From Nocardioides sp. Root140 (lineage in GTDB: Bacteria; Actinomycetota; Actinomycetes; Propionibacteriales; Nocardioidaceae): a stretch of 64,000 nucleotides of DNA. Position numbers and translations under genes: made by a program. Each line of letters begins with the position of its first letter. The first letter of the stretch is position 1. The notes under the pieces are model-generated. The model was not told the DNA's origin and made no database searches. It worked only from the letters and a program-made list of their open reading frames with translations. Positions 54,897 through 63,812 of this stretch are shown here, in pieces. The stretch is taken from the NCBI RefSeq assembly GCF_001426745.1, contig NZ_LMFI01000016.1, forward strand, positions 62,001 through 126,000. Reading direction: 5' to 3'.

Positions 54897-56525
54897 TCAG
54901 TAGGCGCCGCGACCGAGCAACACGGCCCGGACCGTCTTCAGCATGATGATCACGTCACCGATCAGCGACCAGTTGTCGACGTAGTACAGGTCCATCCGCA
55001 CGGCCTCGTCGAACGACAGGTCGCTGCGACCGGAGACCTGCCACAGCCCGGTCAGCCCGGGGCGCACCAGCAGCCGGCGGTGCATGTCGACCGGGTAGTC
55101 CTCGACCTCGGCGGGCAGCGGCGGGCGCGGGCCGACCACGCTCATCTCGCCGGAGAGCACGTTGACCAGCTGCGGCAGCTCGTCGAGGGAGAACTTGCGC
55201 AGGAAGTGGCCCAGGCGGGTGATCCGCGGGTCGTCCTTCACCTTGAACAGCACGCCGTCGGCCTCGTTCATCGCCGCCACCTCGGCCAGCCGGCGGTCGG
55301 CGTCGACGACCATCGAGCGGAACTTCAGCATCCGGAACGTGCCACCGTCGCGACCGCTGCGGGTCTGGCGGTAGAACACCGGCCCGCCGTCCTGCAGCTT
55401 GATGGCCAGCGCAATCAGTGCCATCAACGGGGAGAGTACGACGAGCATCGCCGAGGCCACCACGACGTCGAAGATGCGCTTGACCAACCCGCCGGCGCGA
55501 CCGACCTGGGGCTTGTCGACGTGCACCAGCGGCAGCCCCCCGACCTGGCGCATGTGGATGCGGGGGCCGGCCACGTCGATCAGGCCCGGCACTACGACGA
55601 GGTCGACGTCGAGCGTCTCGAGCTGCCAGCCGATGCGCCGCAGCGCCTGGGAGGACGTGTGACCGCCACCGGCCACCAGCACCGTGTCGGCGCCGGTGAG
55701 CTCGCAGGCGGCGACGATGTCGTCACTGCCACCGAGGATCGGCACCGACGGCTCCGAGCTGAGCTCACCGAGGTGGTGGGACGGCACGCAGGCACCGACC
55801 AACGTGTAGCCCGCCCACGAGAGTCGTTCGAGGCTGGCCTTCACCTCGTCGAGCGCGGTCGGTGAGCACACCGCGACCACCCGTGCGTGCAGGCGGCCGG
55901 TCTGGCGCAGGTGGTGCAGGACCTTGCGGACGGCGTACCGCGTGGAGAGCAGGAGGACCGTGCCGACCGCGAAGCAGAGGATCACGTAGCCGCGGGAGAT
56001 GTTGCTGCGACTGAGGAACGACACGGTGCCGACCGCGCCCACCGCCATCAGGGAGGCGATCGCGACCCGGCGGAACTCCTCCGTGCCTCCGCCGAGGTTG
56101 CGGCGTGCGTAGGCGCCACCGAGGGCAAGGCAGACCAGCCAGAGCAGGAAGACGAACGGGGTCATTCCGCTCAACAACGCGAACTCGAGATAGGTGTCCT
56201 TCTCGAGGACCCCGTCGAGCCGGGCCCGGAACGAGACCGCGATGAAGGCGGTCAGGGCCAGGACGAGCACGTCGCACAGCGCCACGACCGCCACCACCCG
56301 AGAGAGGCGGCGGGCGAGCGGCACGCGCCGCGGGGGGAGGTCGAGTGCGGCGTCCTGCTGGGCCGTCGGAGCCTGGGCCCCCTGAGCCCGGGGACCGGGC
56401 TTTCGGGCCAGCGGAACCGACGCCGTACGCACGGGGTGGACGCTCGGCGTGAGGTCGGTCAGGGCGACCCCGGCTGCAGGCAGCGTGGCACCGTGACGCA
56501 CCGTGCGCGGAGCGAGCTCCGTCAT
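54897..56525 (-). CDS. exopolysaccharide polyprenyl-phosphate sugar transferase (WbaP/WcaJ type)
   Basis: A 542-residue membrane enzyme that transfers a sugar-1-phosphate from a nucleotide sugar to undecaprenyl phosphate, starting repeat-unit synthesis. After a 75-residue soluble N-terminus come four to five helices (VVAVVALCDVLVLALTAFIA, FVFLLWLVCLALGG), a Rossmann-like middle domain and the catalytic Bac_transf domain: KRIFDVVVASAMLVVLSPLM, GPVFYRQTRSGRDGGTFRML, KFRSMVVDADRRLAEV and LPQLVNVLSGEMSVVGPRPP. ATG 56525 is preferred, with GAGGT upstream. It is divergent from the BY-kinase operon. Confidence 0.93.
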   Translation of the reverse strand: MTELAPRTVRHGATLPAAGVALTDLTPSVHPVRTASVPLARKPGPRAQGAQAPTAQQDAALDLPPRRVPLARRLSRVVAVVALCDVLVLALTAFIAVSFRARLDGVLEKDTYLEFALLSGMTPFVFLLWLVCLALGGAYARRNLGGGTEEFRRVAIASLMAVGAVGTVSFLSRSNISRGYVILCFAVGTVLLLSTRYAVRKVLHHLRQTGRLHARVVAVCSPTALDEVKASLERLSWAGYTLVGACVPSHHLGELSSEPSVPILGGSDDIVAACELTGADTVLVAGGGHTSSQALRRIGWQLETLDVDLVVVPGLIDVAGPRIHMRQVGGLPLVHVDKPQVGRAGGLVKRIFDVVVASAMLVVLSPLMALIALAIKLQDGGPVFYRQTRSGRDGGTFRMLKFRSMVVDADRRLAEVAAMNEADGVLFKVKDDPRITRLGHFLRKFSLDELPQLVNVLSGEMSVVGPRPPLPAEVEDYPVDMHRRLLVRPGLTGLWQVSGRSDLSFDEAVRMDLYYVDNWSLIGDVIIMLKTVRAVLLGRGAY

Positions 56526-56649
56526 GCTCGACCTCATTCCCGGATGGCGGGTTCTCGGGAGGTCAACGAGCCATCCGCGGAGAGGTCACGGACGCGCCGG
56601 ACGAGTAACGGATCGCCCTAGACTTCGTTGACCTGACGACAGCACCTCT

Positions 56650-58050
56650 ATGCAAAGGTTCGGCGTGGACTTCAAAGACCTGATGCGCACTGCCCGGCGA
56701 CGCTGGAAGACCATCGTCGCCCTGTTCCTGGTCGCCCTGGTGGCCGCCGGTGCGTACTCCTTCCTCGTGACTCCTCAGTACCAGTCGACTGCCCGCGTGT
56801 TCATCTCCACCGACGTCGAGGACTCGTCCGAGGCGATCGCCGCCAGCCTCGTGTCGTCGGGCCGGGTGGCGTCGTACGCCGATCTCGCCACGAGCCGCGA
56901 GATCATGTTGAAGGTCATCAAGGAACTCGGCCTCAAGCAGTCGCCCGAGGAGCTCGCCAGCCAGATCAAGGCCGAGGTCGAGCCACTCACGGTCATCATC
57001 GACGTCACCGTGACCGACCCCGACCCCAAGGCCGCGCAGCTCATTGCGGAGGCGCACTCCGAGCAGCTCACCAAGTTCATCACCCGCGTCGACGCTCCTG
57101 ACCGCGCGGCGACGCCGATCCGCGCGACGGTGGCTGACCCGGCCAGCTACAGCTCCGACCCGGTCTCCCCGCGCACACTCCTGAACCTCGTCGTCGCGGG
57201 CCTGATCGGCCTGGTCATCGGCTTCGGTGTCGCAGTGCTGCGCGAGATCACCGACAACACGGTCAAGACCGCCGAAGACGTGCGCAAGATCAGCGGTGTC
57301 GGCGTGGTGGCCTCCATCGGGTACGACGCCGACGTGCCCAAGCACCCCCTGCTGACCGACCTCAACGGCTTCGCACCGCGTGCCGAGGCGTTCCGCGTGC
57401 TGCGCACCAACCTCGACTACCTCGACCTCGACGCCCAGCCGAAGTCGTTCGTGATCACCAGCGCGCTGCCCGGTGAGGGCAAGACCACCACCTCGACCAA
57501 CCTGGCCGTGGCGCTGGCCCAGGCCGGACGCCGGGTGCTGCTGGTCGACGGCGACCTGCGCCGTCCGCGGATCGCCGGGCTGCTCGGACTCGAGGGCCGG
57601 GTCGGGCTGACCACCGTGCTGGTCGGCAAGACCTCGCTGGTCGACAGCATCCAGCAGCACACCGAGACCGGCGTCGACTTCCTCAGCGGCGGCCCGATCC
57701 CGCCGAACCCCACCGAGGTGCTGCAGTCCAATGCCACCCGCGACCTGATCGGCAAGCTGCGCGACATGTACGACGTGGTCATCATCGACGCTCCCCCACT
57801 GCTGCCGGTGGCCGACGCGGCGATCCTGGCCCGCGCGGCAGACGGTGCCCTGCTGGTCACCCGTCACGGCAAGACGACCAAGGAGCAGCTGCACGACGCC
57901 TGCCAGCGCATCGAGCAGGTCGACGCCAAGCTGTACGGCGTGATCGTCAACATGGCCCCGCGTCGCAGCAACCAGGACTATTACTACTACTACGCCGACG
58001 AGGACGACGCGGCGAACAAGACCGGCCGCTGGGTCTCGCTGAAGCCCTGA
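56650..58050 (+). CDS. polysaccharide co-polymerase/tyrosine autokinase (Wzz-BY-kinase fusion)
   Basis: A 466-residue protein that controls exopolysaccharide chain length and export. An N-terminal Wzz domain is bounded by two membrane helices (WKTIVALFLVALVAAGAYSF and LLNLVVAGLIGLVIGFGVAV). The cytosolic kinase has Walker A ALPGEGKTTTSTNLAVALAQ near residue 273, A' VLLVDGDLRRPR, and B VVIIDAPPLLPVAD. The C-terminal tyrosine cluster NQDYYYYYADED is the autophosphorylation site. The nearby LMW phosphatase is the expected antagonist. First gene of the plus-strand locus; the O-antigen ligase gene starts 2 bp after it. Confidence 0.94.
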   Translation: MQRFGVDFKDLMRTARRRWKTIVALFLVALVAAGAYSFLVTPQYQSTARVFISTDVEDSSEAIAASLVSSGRVASYADLATSREIMLKVIKELGLKQSPEELASQIKAEVEPLTVIIDVTVTDPDPKAAQLIAEAHSEQLTKFITRVDAPDRAATPIRATVADPASYSSDPVSPRTLLNLVVAGLIGLVIGFGVAVLREITDNTVKTAEDVRKISGVGVVASIGYDADVPKHPLLTDLNGFAPRAEAFRVLRTNLDYLDLDAQPKSFVITSALPGEGKTTTSTNLAVALAQAGRRVLLVDGDLRRPRIAGLLGLEGRVGLTTVLVGKTSLVDSIQQHTETGVDFLSGGPIPPNPTEVLQSNATRDLIGKLRDMYDVVIIDAPPLLPVADAAILARAADGALLVTRHGKTTKEQLHDACQRIEQVDAKLYGVIVNMAPRRSNQDYYYYYADEDDAANKTGRWVSLKP

Positions 58051-58051
58051 G

Positions 58052-59458
58052 ATGAAGCCTGTCGCCACCTACGGTTCGGGCCTGCTGGTCCTGGCCGGCC
58101 TGCTGGCGCTGGCCTCCGTCAACACGATCACGATGATCCTGGCGGTGGTCCTCGCCGTCGGGCTCACCATGCTGGTCGCCCTCGGCACCGAGCGCCTCGG
58201 CACCCTTGCCATGATCGCGGCGATGGTGTTCGCACCGCTCAACGACGTGCGTCCCGCGGAGGCCGTCAACTTCGTGACGTTCAGCGACCTCTTCTTCGCC
58301 GCCGGCTTCGGACTGCTGGTGCCGACGATGCTGATGCGCAAGTCCCGGGTGCCGACCGGTTTCGCCGTCGCGGGCAGCCTGATCCTGGTCCTCACCGTGA
58401 TCGCGTCGCTGCTCAACGAGGCGCCACTGATGAGCCTCAACTACGGGTTCCGCCTGGTCGCCGCGGTCGTCGTACTGCCGTTCCTGTTCCTGTGGTGGCG
58501 ACCCTCGATCAAGCTGATCGACGGGTTGGCGTGGTCGTTCGTGGCCGGGCAGGTGATCAGCCTGGTCGGCGGCATGGTGGTCGGGGCCAACCCCAACGGC
58601 CGCTACATGGGCCTGACCACGCACACGAACTTCTTCGCACTCGGCGCCCTGATGTCGTTCGCGATGTTGATCCACCTCTACTCCCGCTACGAGACCACCG
58701 GCATGCGGTTGCTGGTCTGGGCTGCGGGCGGCGCGGTGATCGCCAGCGCGATCCTCTCCGGTTCGCGGGCCTCGCTCCTCGGCATGGTGATGCTGGCGGT
58801 GCTCTACCCGCTCGTGGAGCGCTCGGTGCTGTCGGCGTACCTCGTGGTGTCGGCGGCGATCCTCGGCCTGGCATCGCTGAACTGGCTGATCTCGATCGCC
58901 GGCGAGAGCTCGGCGCTGGCCCGGCTGAAGGGCGACTCGACCGCGTCGTACTCCGACCAGGCCCGCGAGCGCGCGTTCACCACCGGCGTCCAGGAGTTTC
59001 TCGCAAAACCCTTGCAGGGCAACGGATTCGACATCACGGCACTCGACGCGCACAACGTCTACCTGCAGGTCGCGGTGGGCATCGGCATCTTCGGCGCGGT
59101 GGCCTTCGTGATGGTGCTCTGGAACCTCGTCGTGCCACTGTTCCGGCCCGGCCCGTTGCGGCGGCTGGGCTACGTGCCGCTGGCGTACGCCGCGGTCGCG
59201 GTGATCACGAACTCGCTGTGGGACAGGTTCGTCTGGGCCGGCCTGGCGCTCGCCGCGCTGGCTGCCGTCTACTCGGACGACGACGTTCCCGCCGACCCGT
59301 CGCCAGTTCCCGCCGACCCGTCGCCAGTTCCCGCCGACCCGTCGCCAGTTTCGGGCGACCCGTCGTCGCGGCGCTCCGCGACCAACCTGACTGCCTGGGA
59401 GCAGTCGTTCACCGCGGGCAAGCACCGCGCCCCCACCCACACCCCGGAGATCATGTGA
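58052..59458 (+). CDS. O-antigen ligase/polymerase-family membrane protein with repeat-encoded tail
   Basis: A 468-residue protein with about ten or more helices (GLLVLAGLLALASVNTITMI, YLVVSAAILGLASLNWLI). The Wzy_C-type loop is YMGLTTHTNFFALGALMSFA near residue 183 and the block ASAILSGSRASLLGMVMLAV near residue 232 with the conserved Ser-Gly-Ser-Arg. It likely polymerises or ligates lipid-linked repeat units outside the membrane. After the last helix the tail (ADPSPVPADPSPVPADPSPV, about residues 415-434) is encoded by three tandem copies of an element containing GACCCGTCGCCAGTT. The stop overlaps the next start as GTGA. Confidence 0.88.
   Translation: MKPVATYGSGLLVLAGLLALASVNTITMILAVVLAVGLTMLVALGTERLGTLAMIAAMVFAPLNDVRPAEAVNFVTFSDLFFAAGFGLLVPTMLMRKSRVPTGFAVAGSLILVLTVIASLLNEAPLMSLNYGFRLVAAVVVLPFLFLWWRPSIKLIDGLAWSFVAGQVISLVGGMVVGANPNGRYMGLTTHTNFFALGALMSFAMLIHLYSRYETTGMRLLVWAAGGAVIASAILSGSRASLLGMVMLAVLYPLVERSVLSAYLVVSAAILGLASLNWLISIAGESSALARLKGDSTASYSDQARERAFTTGVQEFLAKPLQGNGFDITALDAHNVYLQVAVGIGIFGAVAFVMVLWNLVVPLFRPGPLRRLGYVPLAYAAVAVITNSLWDRFVWAGLALAALAAVYSDDDVPADPSPVPADPSPVPADPSPVSGDPSSRRSATNLTAWEQSFTAGKHRAPTHTPEIM
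59281..59362. repeat. tandem repeats inside the O-antigen ligase gene
   Basis: CCCGCCGACCCGTCGCCAGT recurs three times in 21-bp steps (about 59288, 59309 and 59330), followed by a partial fourth GACCCGTCG. The same core ACCCGTCGCCAGTT recurs about 1 kb downstream inside the GT61 gene, in a different reading frame context. Confidence 0.75.
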
Positions 59459-60240
59459 GCCGCCGTCCCGCCCTCGCCGCACGCCGCGTGAGGCAGACCC
59501 TGCAGTACGCCAACGGCGCGTCGCTGCTGTTCAACCTCGCCTCCGCGCGGACGCCGTGGGCGCGGTCGTCGCTGACCTACCGGCTGCGCGGCGGCGGCAC
59601 CGTCTCCTGCCCCAACGTGGCCGGTGCCCGGGTGCCGATCTACGAGGTGTTCTCCGAGGACACCTACCGCATGAAGGAGACGATCTCGGGCCTTCCACCG
59701 TCGCTGGTCGCCCTCGACATCGGCGGCCAGGTCGGGTGCTTCTCACTCGCCCTGGTGCGTGCCGCCAAGCGGGTGCAGGTGCACGCCTACGAGGCGTCGC
59801 CGTCGACTGCCGCGTGGCTGCGCCGCAACGTGACCGACAACGGCTTCTCCGCGTCGATCACGGTCCACGCCACCGCGGTCTCCGACCACGAGGGCACGAT
59901 CTCGTTCAACGACAACGGCCAGGCCTCCGGCCTGAACGGGCTGACTGCTCCCGATGGCACCCTGGTCGAGGTGCCGTGCATCCGCTTCGCGGCAGCCGTC
60001 GCCGCTGCCGGGGGCCGGGTCGACCTGGTCAAGATCGACACCGAGGGCGCGGAGTACGACATCGTCCTGGGCTCCTCGCCCTCCGACTGGGCGTCGGTCT
60101 CGCGCGTGGTCATGGAGTACCACGACGTGCCGGGCCACTCGTGGGACGAGCTGCACGCGTTCTTCACCTCGTGCGGCTTCACGCTGCGCCGCCACGAGCC
60201 AGCTGGCCCGCGCCAGGGCACCGTCTGGTTGGCGCGCTGA
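59455..60240 (+). CDS. FkbM-family methyltransferase
   Basis: A 261-residue SAM-dependent methyltransferase, GTG start at 59455 overlapping the previous stop. The SAM-binding motif SLVALDIGGQVGCFSLALVR is near residue 82, VQVHAYEASPSTAAWLRRNV follows, and the family signature VDLVKIDTEGAEYDIVLGSS is near residue 190. It likely O-methylates a sugar of the polysaccharide. It is followed after one base by the glycosyltransferase gene. Confidence 0.88.
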   Translation: MSRRPALAARRVRQTLQYANGASLLFNLASARTPWARSSLTYRLRGGGTVSCPNVAGARVPIYEVFSEDTYRMKETISGLPPSLVALDIGGQVGCFSLALVRAAKRVQVHAYEASPSTAAWLRRNVTDNGFSASITVHATAVSDHEGTISFNDNGQASGLNGLTAPDGTLVEVPCIRFAAAVAAAGGRVDLVKIDTEGAEYDIVLGSSPSDWASVSRVVMEYHDVPGHSWDELHAFFTSCGFTLRRHEPAGPRQGTVWLAR

Positions 60241-60241
60241 C

Positions 60242-61591
60242 GTGTCCCGACTGCCCAACTGGCTCGAGCCGGCCTTCCCGGTGGTCAAGCGCGCGCACCG
60301 CTTCGCCACCCGTCGCGTCGGCGCGCTGACCCGTCGCCAGTTCGTGCCGACCCGTCGCCAGTTCGTGGCCCGAGCCGAAACTGGCGACAGGTCACCTGAA
60401 ACTGACGACAGGTCGATCGGAACTGGCGACAGGTCGATGCGGGCCGTGCCGTGGACCGGGACCGAGTCGGTCGACGAGACGTGCCGCCTCGACCCGGCGG
60501 CCGTCGTACAACCCCTGGCGCCGGCGCGCCCGGCCCCACGCCTCGAGCCGACCGGTCACTGGTTCTGGCGCGGCCTCGGGTCGTACGACGAACCGCGCCG
60601 GTTCCTCCTCACGATCGAGAACGGCCTCGTCGTCGGTGACTACGCGGCACACGTGACACCACGGGGTGTGCTCGACTACGAGACGTCGGAGTACTACGGC
60701 GTCAACGGCTGGCAGGAGCACCCGATCTACCTGCGCCGGCGGATGCCGCCGGTCACCCCGGTCGACGGGTCGCTGCTGTCACTCGCCACCCGCGGCACGG
60801 GCGGCAACTACTACCACTTCGTGATGGACCTGCTCCCGCGTTGGGGCGTCCACCAGGAGGCCCGGCCCGGGGACCTGCCCGACCACTTCCTGCTCAGCCG
60901 CGGCTCGCGCTACCAGGAGCAGCTGCTGGGCATGCTCGGCCTCGACGCGGTCTCGACCCTGCAGCCGGCCAAGCACCTGGCCCTGAGGCCCGACACGTTG
61001 CTGGTGCCCTCGATGTCGAACCCCGACACGATGGCGCCCCCGTGGACGACGCGGTGGCTCTCGACGAACCTGCCTCCGAGCGCCGCCGCCTCGACGCTGC
61101 CCGACCGCATCTACATCACGCGTGGGTCGGCGAGGAACACCCGGCGCCTGGTCAACGAGGACGAGATCTTCGCGGTCCTCGAGCGACAGGGCTTCGTGAA
61201 GATCGACTGCGGCGCACTGTCCGTGCAGGAGCAGATCGACCACTTCGCCGCCGCGTCCGTGATCGTCGCGCCCCACGGTGCCGCGCTGACCAACCTGAAC
61301 TTCTGCTCGCCCGGCGTGCGCGTGCTCGAGCTGTTCGCACCGCGCTACCTGAACAAGTGCTTCTGGGCGATCGCGTCGAACATCCCGGAGTCGACGTACG
61401 CCTTCCTGGTCGGCACGTCTGCCCGCCCGGTGCGCGAGGGCAACCCGATGGGCGGCGTACAGGACGACATCACCATCCCCGTGGCCGACTTCACGGCCGC
61501 ACTGGAGTCCCTGCTGGCAACGGCCCCCGCGTCACCGGCAACACCGTCGCCGGGCACAAGCTTTCCGGGCGCTCTGCTCGGTCGTAGTTGA
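60242..61591 (+). CDS. glycosyltransferase family 61 protein with repeat-encoded insertion
   Basis: A 449-residue protein, GTG start at 60242. The GT61 (DUF563) domain covers about residues 165-430: SLATRGTGGNYYHFVMDLLP, IYITRGSARNTRRLVNEDEI and VIVAPHGAALTNLNFCSPGV are the typical blocks for this family of xylosyl- and other transferases. Residues about 28-62 (ALTRRQFVPTRRQFVARAET and then GDRSPETDDRSIGTGDRS) are low complexity and encoded by palindromic repeat copies at 60326-60436. It is followed after 13 bp by the UDP-sugar enzyme that could supply UDP-xylose. Confidence 0.85.
   Translation: MSRLPNWLEPAFPVVKRAHRFATRRVGALTRRQFVPTRRQFVARAETGDRSPETDDRSIGTGDRSMRAVPWTGTESVDETCRLDPAAVVQPLAPARPAPRLEPTGHWFWRGLGSYDEPRRFLLTIENGLVVGDYAAHVTPRGVLDYETSEYYGVNGWQEHPIYLRRRMPPVTPVDGSLLSLATRGTGGNYYHFVMDLLPRWGVHQEARPGDLPDHFLLSRGSRYQEQLLGMLGLDAVSTLQPAKHLALRPDTLLVPSMSNPDTMAPPWTTRWLSTNLPPSAAASTLPDRIYITRGSARNTRRLVNEDEIFAVLERQGFVKIDCGALSVQEQIDHFAAASVIVAPHGAALTNLNFCSPGVRVLELFAPRYLNKCFWAIASNIPESTYAFLVGTSARPVREGNPMGGVQDDITIPVADFTAALESLLATAPASPATPSPGTSFPGALLGRS
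60326..60436. repeat. palindromic repeat cluster inside the GT61 gene
   Basis: Two direct copies of GACCCGTCGCCAGTTCGTG (about 60328 and 60349) are followed by three inverted copies ending ACTGGCGACAGGTC or ACTGACGACAGGTCG (about 60380-60395, 60403-60416 and 60421-60436). The last direct and first inverted copies form a hairpin GACCCGTCGCCAGTTCG/CGAAACTGGCGACAGGTC. Confidence 0.75.
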
Positions 61592-61604
61592 GGAGTAGAT
61601 CGAA

Positions 61605-62558
61605 GTGGGCAACCAACAGCGCGTCGTCGTCCTGGGCGGCGCCGGATTCCTCGGGTCGCACCTGAGTGAGCGGCTGGTCGGGGAAGGACACGAGGTCGTC
61701 GCGGTCGACAACTTCATCACCGGCTCGGAGTCGAACGTCGAGCACCTGTCGGGCACCCCGCTGTTCTCGCTGGTCGAGGCCGACGTCTCCGACGGCATCC
61801 CCGTCGAGGGACCGGTCGACGTCGTGCTGCACTTCGCCTCACCGGCCTCGCCGATCGACTACCTCGAGTTCCCGATCGAGACGTTGAAGGTCGGCTCGCT
61901 CGGCACCCTGAACGGCCTCGAGCTGGCCCGCGCGAACGACGCCCGCTTCATCATGGCCTCGACGTCCGAGGTGTATGGCGACCCGCAGATCCACCCCCAG
62001 CACGAGGACTACTGGGGCTACGTCAACCCGGTCGGCCCGCGCAGTGTGTACGACGAGGCGAAGCGGTTCTCCGAGGCGCTGGTGACCGGCTTCCGTACGA
62101 CGTACGGCACCAACACCGGCATCGTGCGCATCTTCAACACCTTCGGCCCGCGGATGCGCCCGAACGACGGCCGCGCCATCCCCAACTTCGTGCGCCAGTC
62201 GTTGCGTGGCGAGCCGATCACGCTCGCCGGCGACGGCAGCCAGACGAGGTCGATCTGCTACGTCGACGACCTGGTCGACGGCATCCTCGCGCTGACCCGC
62301 GCGTCGATCCCGGGGCCGGTCAACATCGGCAACCCGCACGAGATCTCGATGCTCGACCTGGCCCAGTGGATCGTGAAGCTGGTCGGGTCGTCCTCCGAGA
62401 CGGTGCACATCGAGCGGCCCGTCGACGACCCGACCGTCCGCCGCCCCGACATCACCCTGGCCACCCGCGAGCTGGGCTGGGAACCGCAGATCTCCGCCGA
62501 GGAGGGCCTGCGTCGCACGATCGAGTGGTTCCGCACCCACCCCGACGTCACCCGCTGA
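61605..62558 (+). CDS. NAD-dependent epimerase/dehydratase, UDP-glucuronate decarboxylase-like
   Basis: A 317-residue extended-SDR enzyme, GTG start at 61605. The NAD motif VVVLGGAGFLGSHLSERLV begins at residue 6, HFASPASPIDYLEFPIETLK near residue 80 and MASTSEVYGDPQIHPQHEDY near residue 120 are the UXS blocks, and the catalytic YxxxK is in SVYDEAKRFSEALV. UXS converts UDP-glucuronate to UDP-xylose, a donor that would fit the preceding GT61 gene; other UDP-sugar epimerase activities remain possible. Last gene of the plus-strand exopolysaccharide operon. Confidence 0.9.
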   Translation: MGNQQRVVVLGGAGFLGSHLSERLVGEGHEVVAVDNFITGSESNVEHLSGTPLFSLVEADVSDGIPVEGPVDVVLHFASPASPIDYLEFPIETLKVGSLGTLNGLELARANDARFIMASTSEVYGDPQIHPQHEDYWGYVNPVGPRSVYDEAKRFSEALVTGFRTTYGTNTGIVRIFNTFGPRMRPNDGRAIPNFVRQSLRGEPITLAGDGSQTRSICYVDDLVDGILALTRASIPGPVNIGNPHEISMLDLAQWIVKLVGSSSETVHIERPVDDPTVRRPDITLATRELGWEPQISAEEGLRRTIEWFRTHPDVTR

Positions 62559-62580
62559 CAAGGTTCGCGTCCCTCGACCG

Positions 62581-62639
62581 CCGAGAGTGAAGTTCATGTC
62601 GGGTCCGCGACTCAGACCCGACAGACAGTTCACTCTCGG
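62581..62639. repeat. long inverted repeat, copy 1 of the pair framing the DUF559-like gene
   Basis: Arms at 62581-62605 and 62615-62639 (25 bp, ends CCGAGAGTGAA and TTCACTCTCGG) pair except for a 5-base internal stretch, around a 9-base loop. It lies at the convergence of the epimerase gene and the minus-strand DUF559-like gene, whose stop codon is inside the right arm. Confidence 0.75.
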
Positions 62640-63721
62640 TGCGGGAACGGCCACCGCGGCATCTCCCTGGTCACCCGCTCCCCATCCCTGCCCAGCTCAC
62701 GGGCCCGGATGCGTTCGTCCAGCGTGAGCGGCGGTACGCCGTCCGGAGGCTCGAGGGTCCACGTCTGCGGCAGACGCGCCTTCCCCGCCCTGGTCACGGC
62801 TGCCACCATGCGTCGTACGGCAGTTCGTCGGTCATGCAGTTCACCGGCGACGAAGCTGAAGAACTCGAGCCCGTGGGTACGCAGCCGCGTCTCACGAGAA
62901 ATGTCACGACTGCGCCGTGCGGTCTGCGCGTGATGCAGCCCGTCGTACTCCCCGACCACGCCGAGCCCCGGCGCCAGCAGGTCAGGTCGGGCCAGGTGCT
63001 GCCCTGCCGGGCCGTAGACGTCGCGATTGCTCAGCGGAGGGGGCAGTCCTGCGTCCTCCTGCCACACCAGACGCATTGCGGTCTCCTGGCGAGACTCCGC
63101 CCCTTCCACCGCCAAGGCGAGGGCACGTCGAGCCTGCTGGATGCCACGGCGCGGAGGTACGGCGGCCAGGTACGTGGCGAATCTCGCGCGTGAGGTGAGC
63201 TCGGCGTGGAGGACCATGTCGATGTCGGCCACGGCACGGCGTACGTCGATGGCCGCACAGATCTCGTCGGTCAGGGCCCGGTGCACGTCGGTGCACGGCA
63301 CCCCGTGTCGCAGGACGATCTCGGACGGGTGCACGGCCGCCCTCGTGAACGCGACGTTGCCGTGCACCCGTTGCGTCGGGGTGATCACCTGCACCGGAAG
63401 CTCGACGCCGGGCCGCACTGTGCCGTCGAAGTAGCGCGCGCCCGCCAGGTGCAGACTGGCCCAGCCGGTGACCGCGAACCCCGGCGGCAGGTGAGCGACC
63501 GCCTCGATGATGCGCTGTTCGGGTTGCTCGAAGACCGCATCGGCAGGCAGCACGCGACCGGGCCCCGTTCGTCTCCATCGGCGTCCTCGCGCCTGTCCCG
63601 GAGTGGGCCCATCCCTACCTGATGCGTCGATCTTCATCGGCACAACCAGGCGCGGCCGCACCAGCCTGGGGGGCGGGAGGACGCGTCGAACCCCGGCAAG
63701 GGGATCGGGTGGCAGGTCCAT
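62630..63721 (-). CDS. DUF559/Vsr-like endonuclease-fold protein (AbiEi-like N-terminus)
   Basis: A 363-residue protein. The C-terminal LGVVGEYDGLHHAQTARRSR and LRTHGLEFFSFVAGELHDR show the DUF559 endonuclease-like pattern (E-Y-D-G..H...), and AVEGAESRQETAMRLVWQED precedes it. The middle region (PPGFAVTGWASLHLAGARYF, ITPTQRVHGNVAFTRAAV, RHGVPCTDVHRALTDEICAA) resembles AbiEi-type antitoxin domains, a combination common in actinobacteria and of unknown function. The start at 63721 is the longest; an ATG at 63637 is possible. It stands alone, framed on both sides by copies of the same palindrome. Confidence 0.8.
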   Translation of the reverse strand: MDLPPDPLAGVRRVLPPPRLVRPRLVVPMKIDASGRDGPTPGQARGRRWRRTGPGRVLPADAVFEQPEQRIIEAVAHLPPGFAVTGWASLHLAGARYFDGTVRPGVELPVQVITPTQRVHGNVAFTRAAVHPSEIVLRHGVPCTDVHRALTDEICAAIDVRRAVADIDMVLHAELTSRARFATYLAAVPPRRGIQQARRALALAVEGAESRQETAMRLVWQEDAGLPPPLSNRDVYGPAGQHLARPDLLAPGLGVVGEYDGLHHAQTARRSRDISRETRLRTHGLEFFSFVAGELHDRRTAVRRMVAAVTRAGKARLPQTWTLEPPDGVPPLTLDERIRARELGRDGERVTREMPRWPFPHRE

Positions 63722-63812
63722 GTCTCGAGCGTGCCGGAACCGGAGCGAACGCGCGCGCCGTCATCCACAGGCGCCGCCTGACCGCACGCGACCGCCCAGC
63801 TCCGCGGTGACG

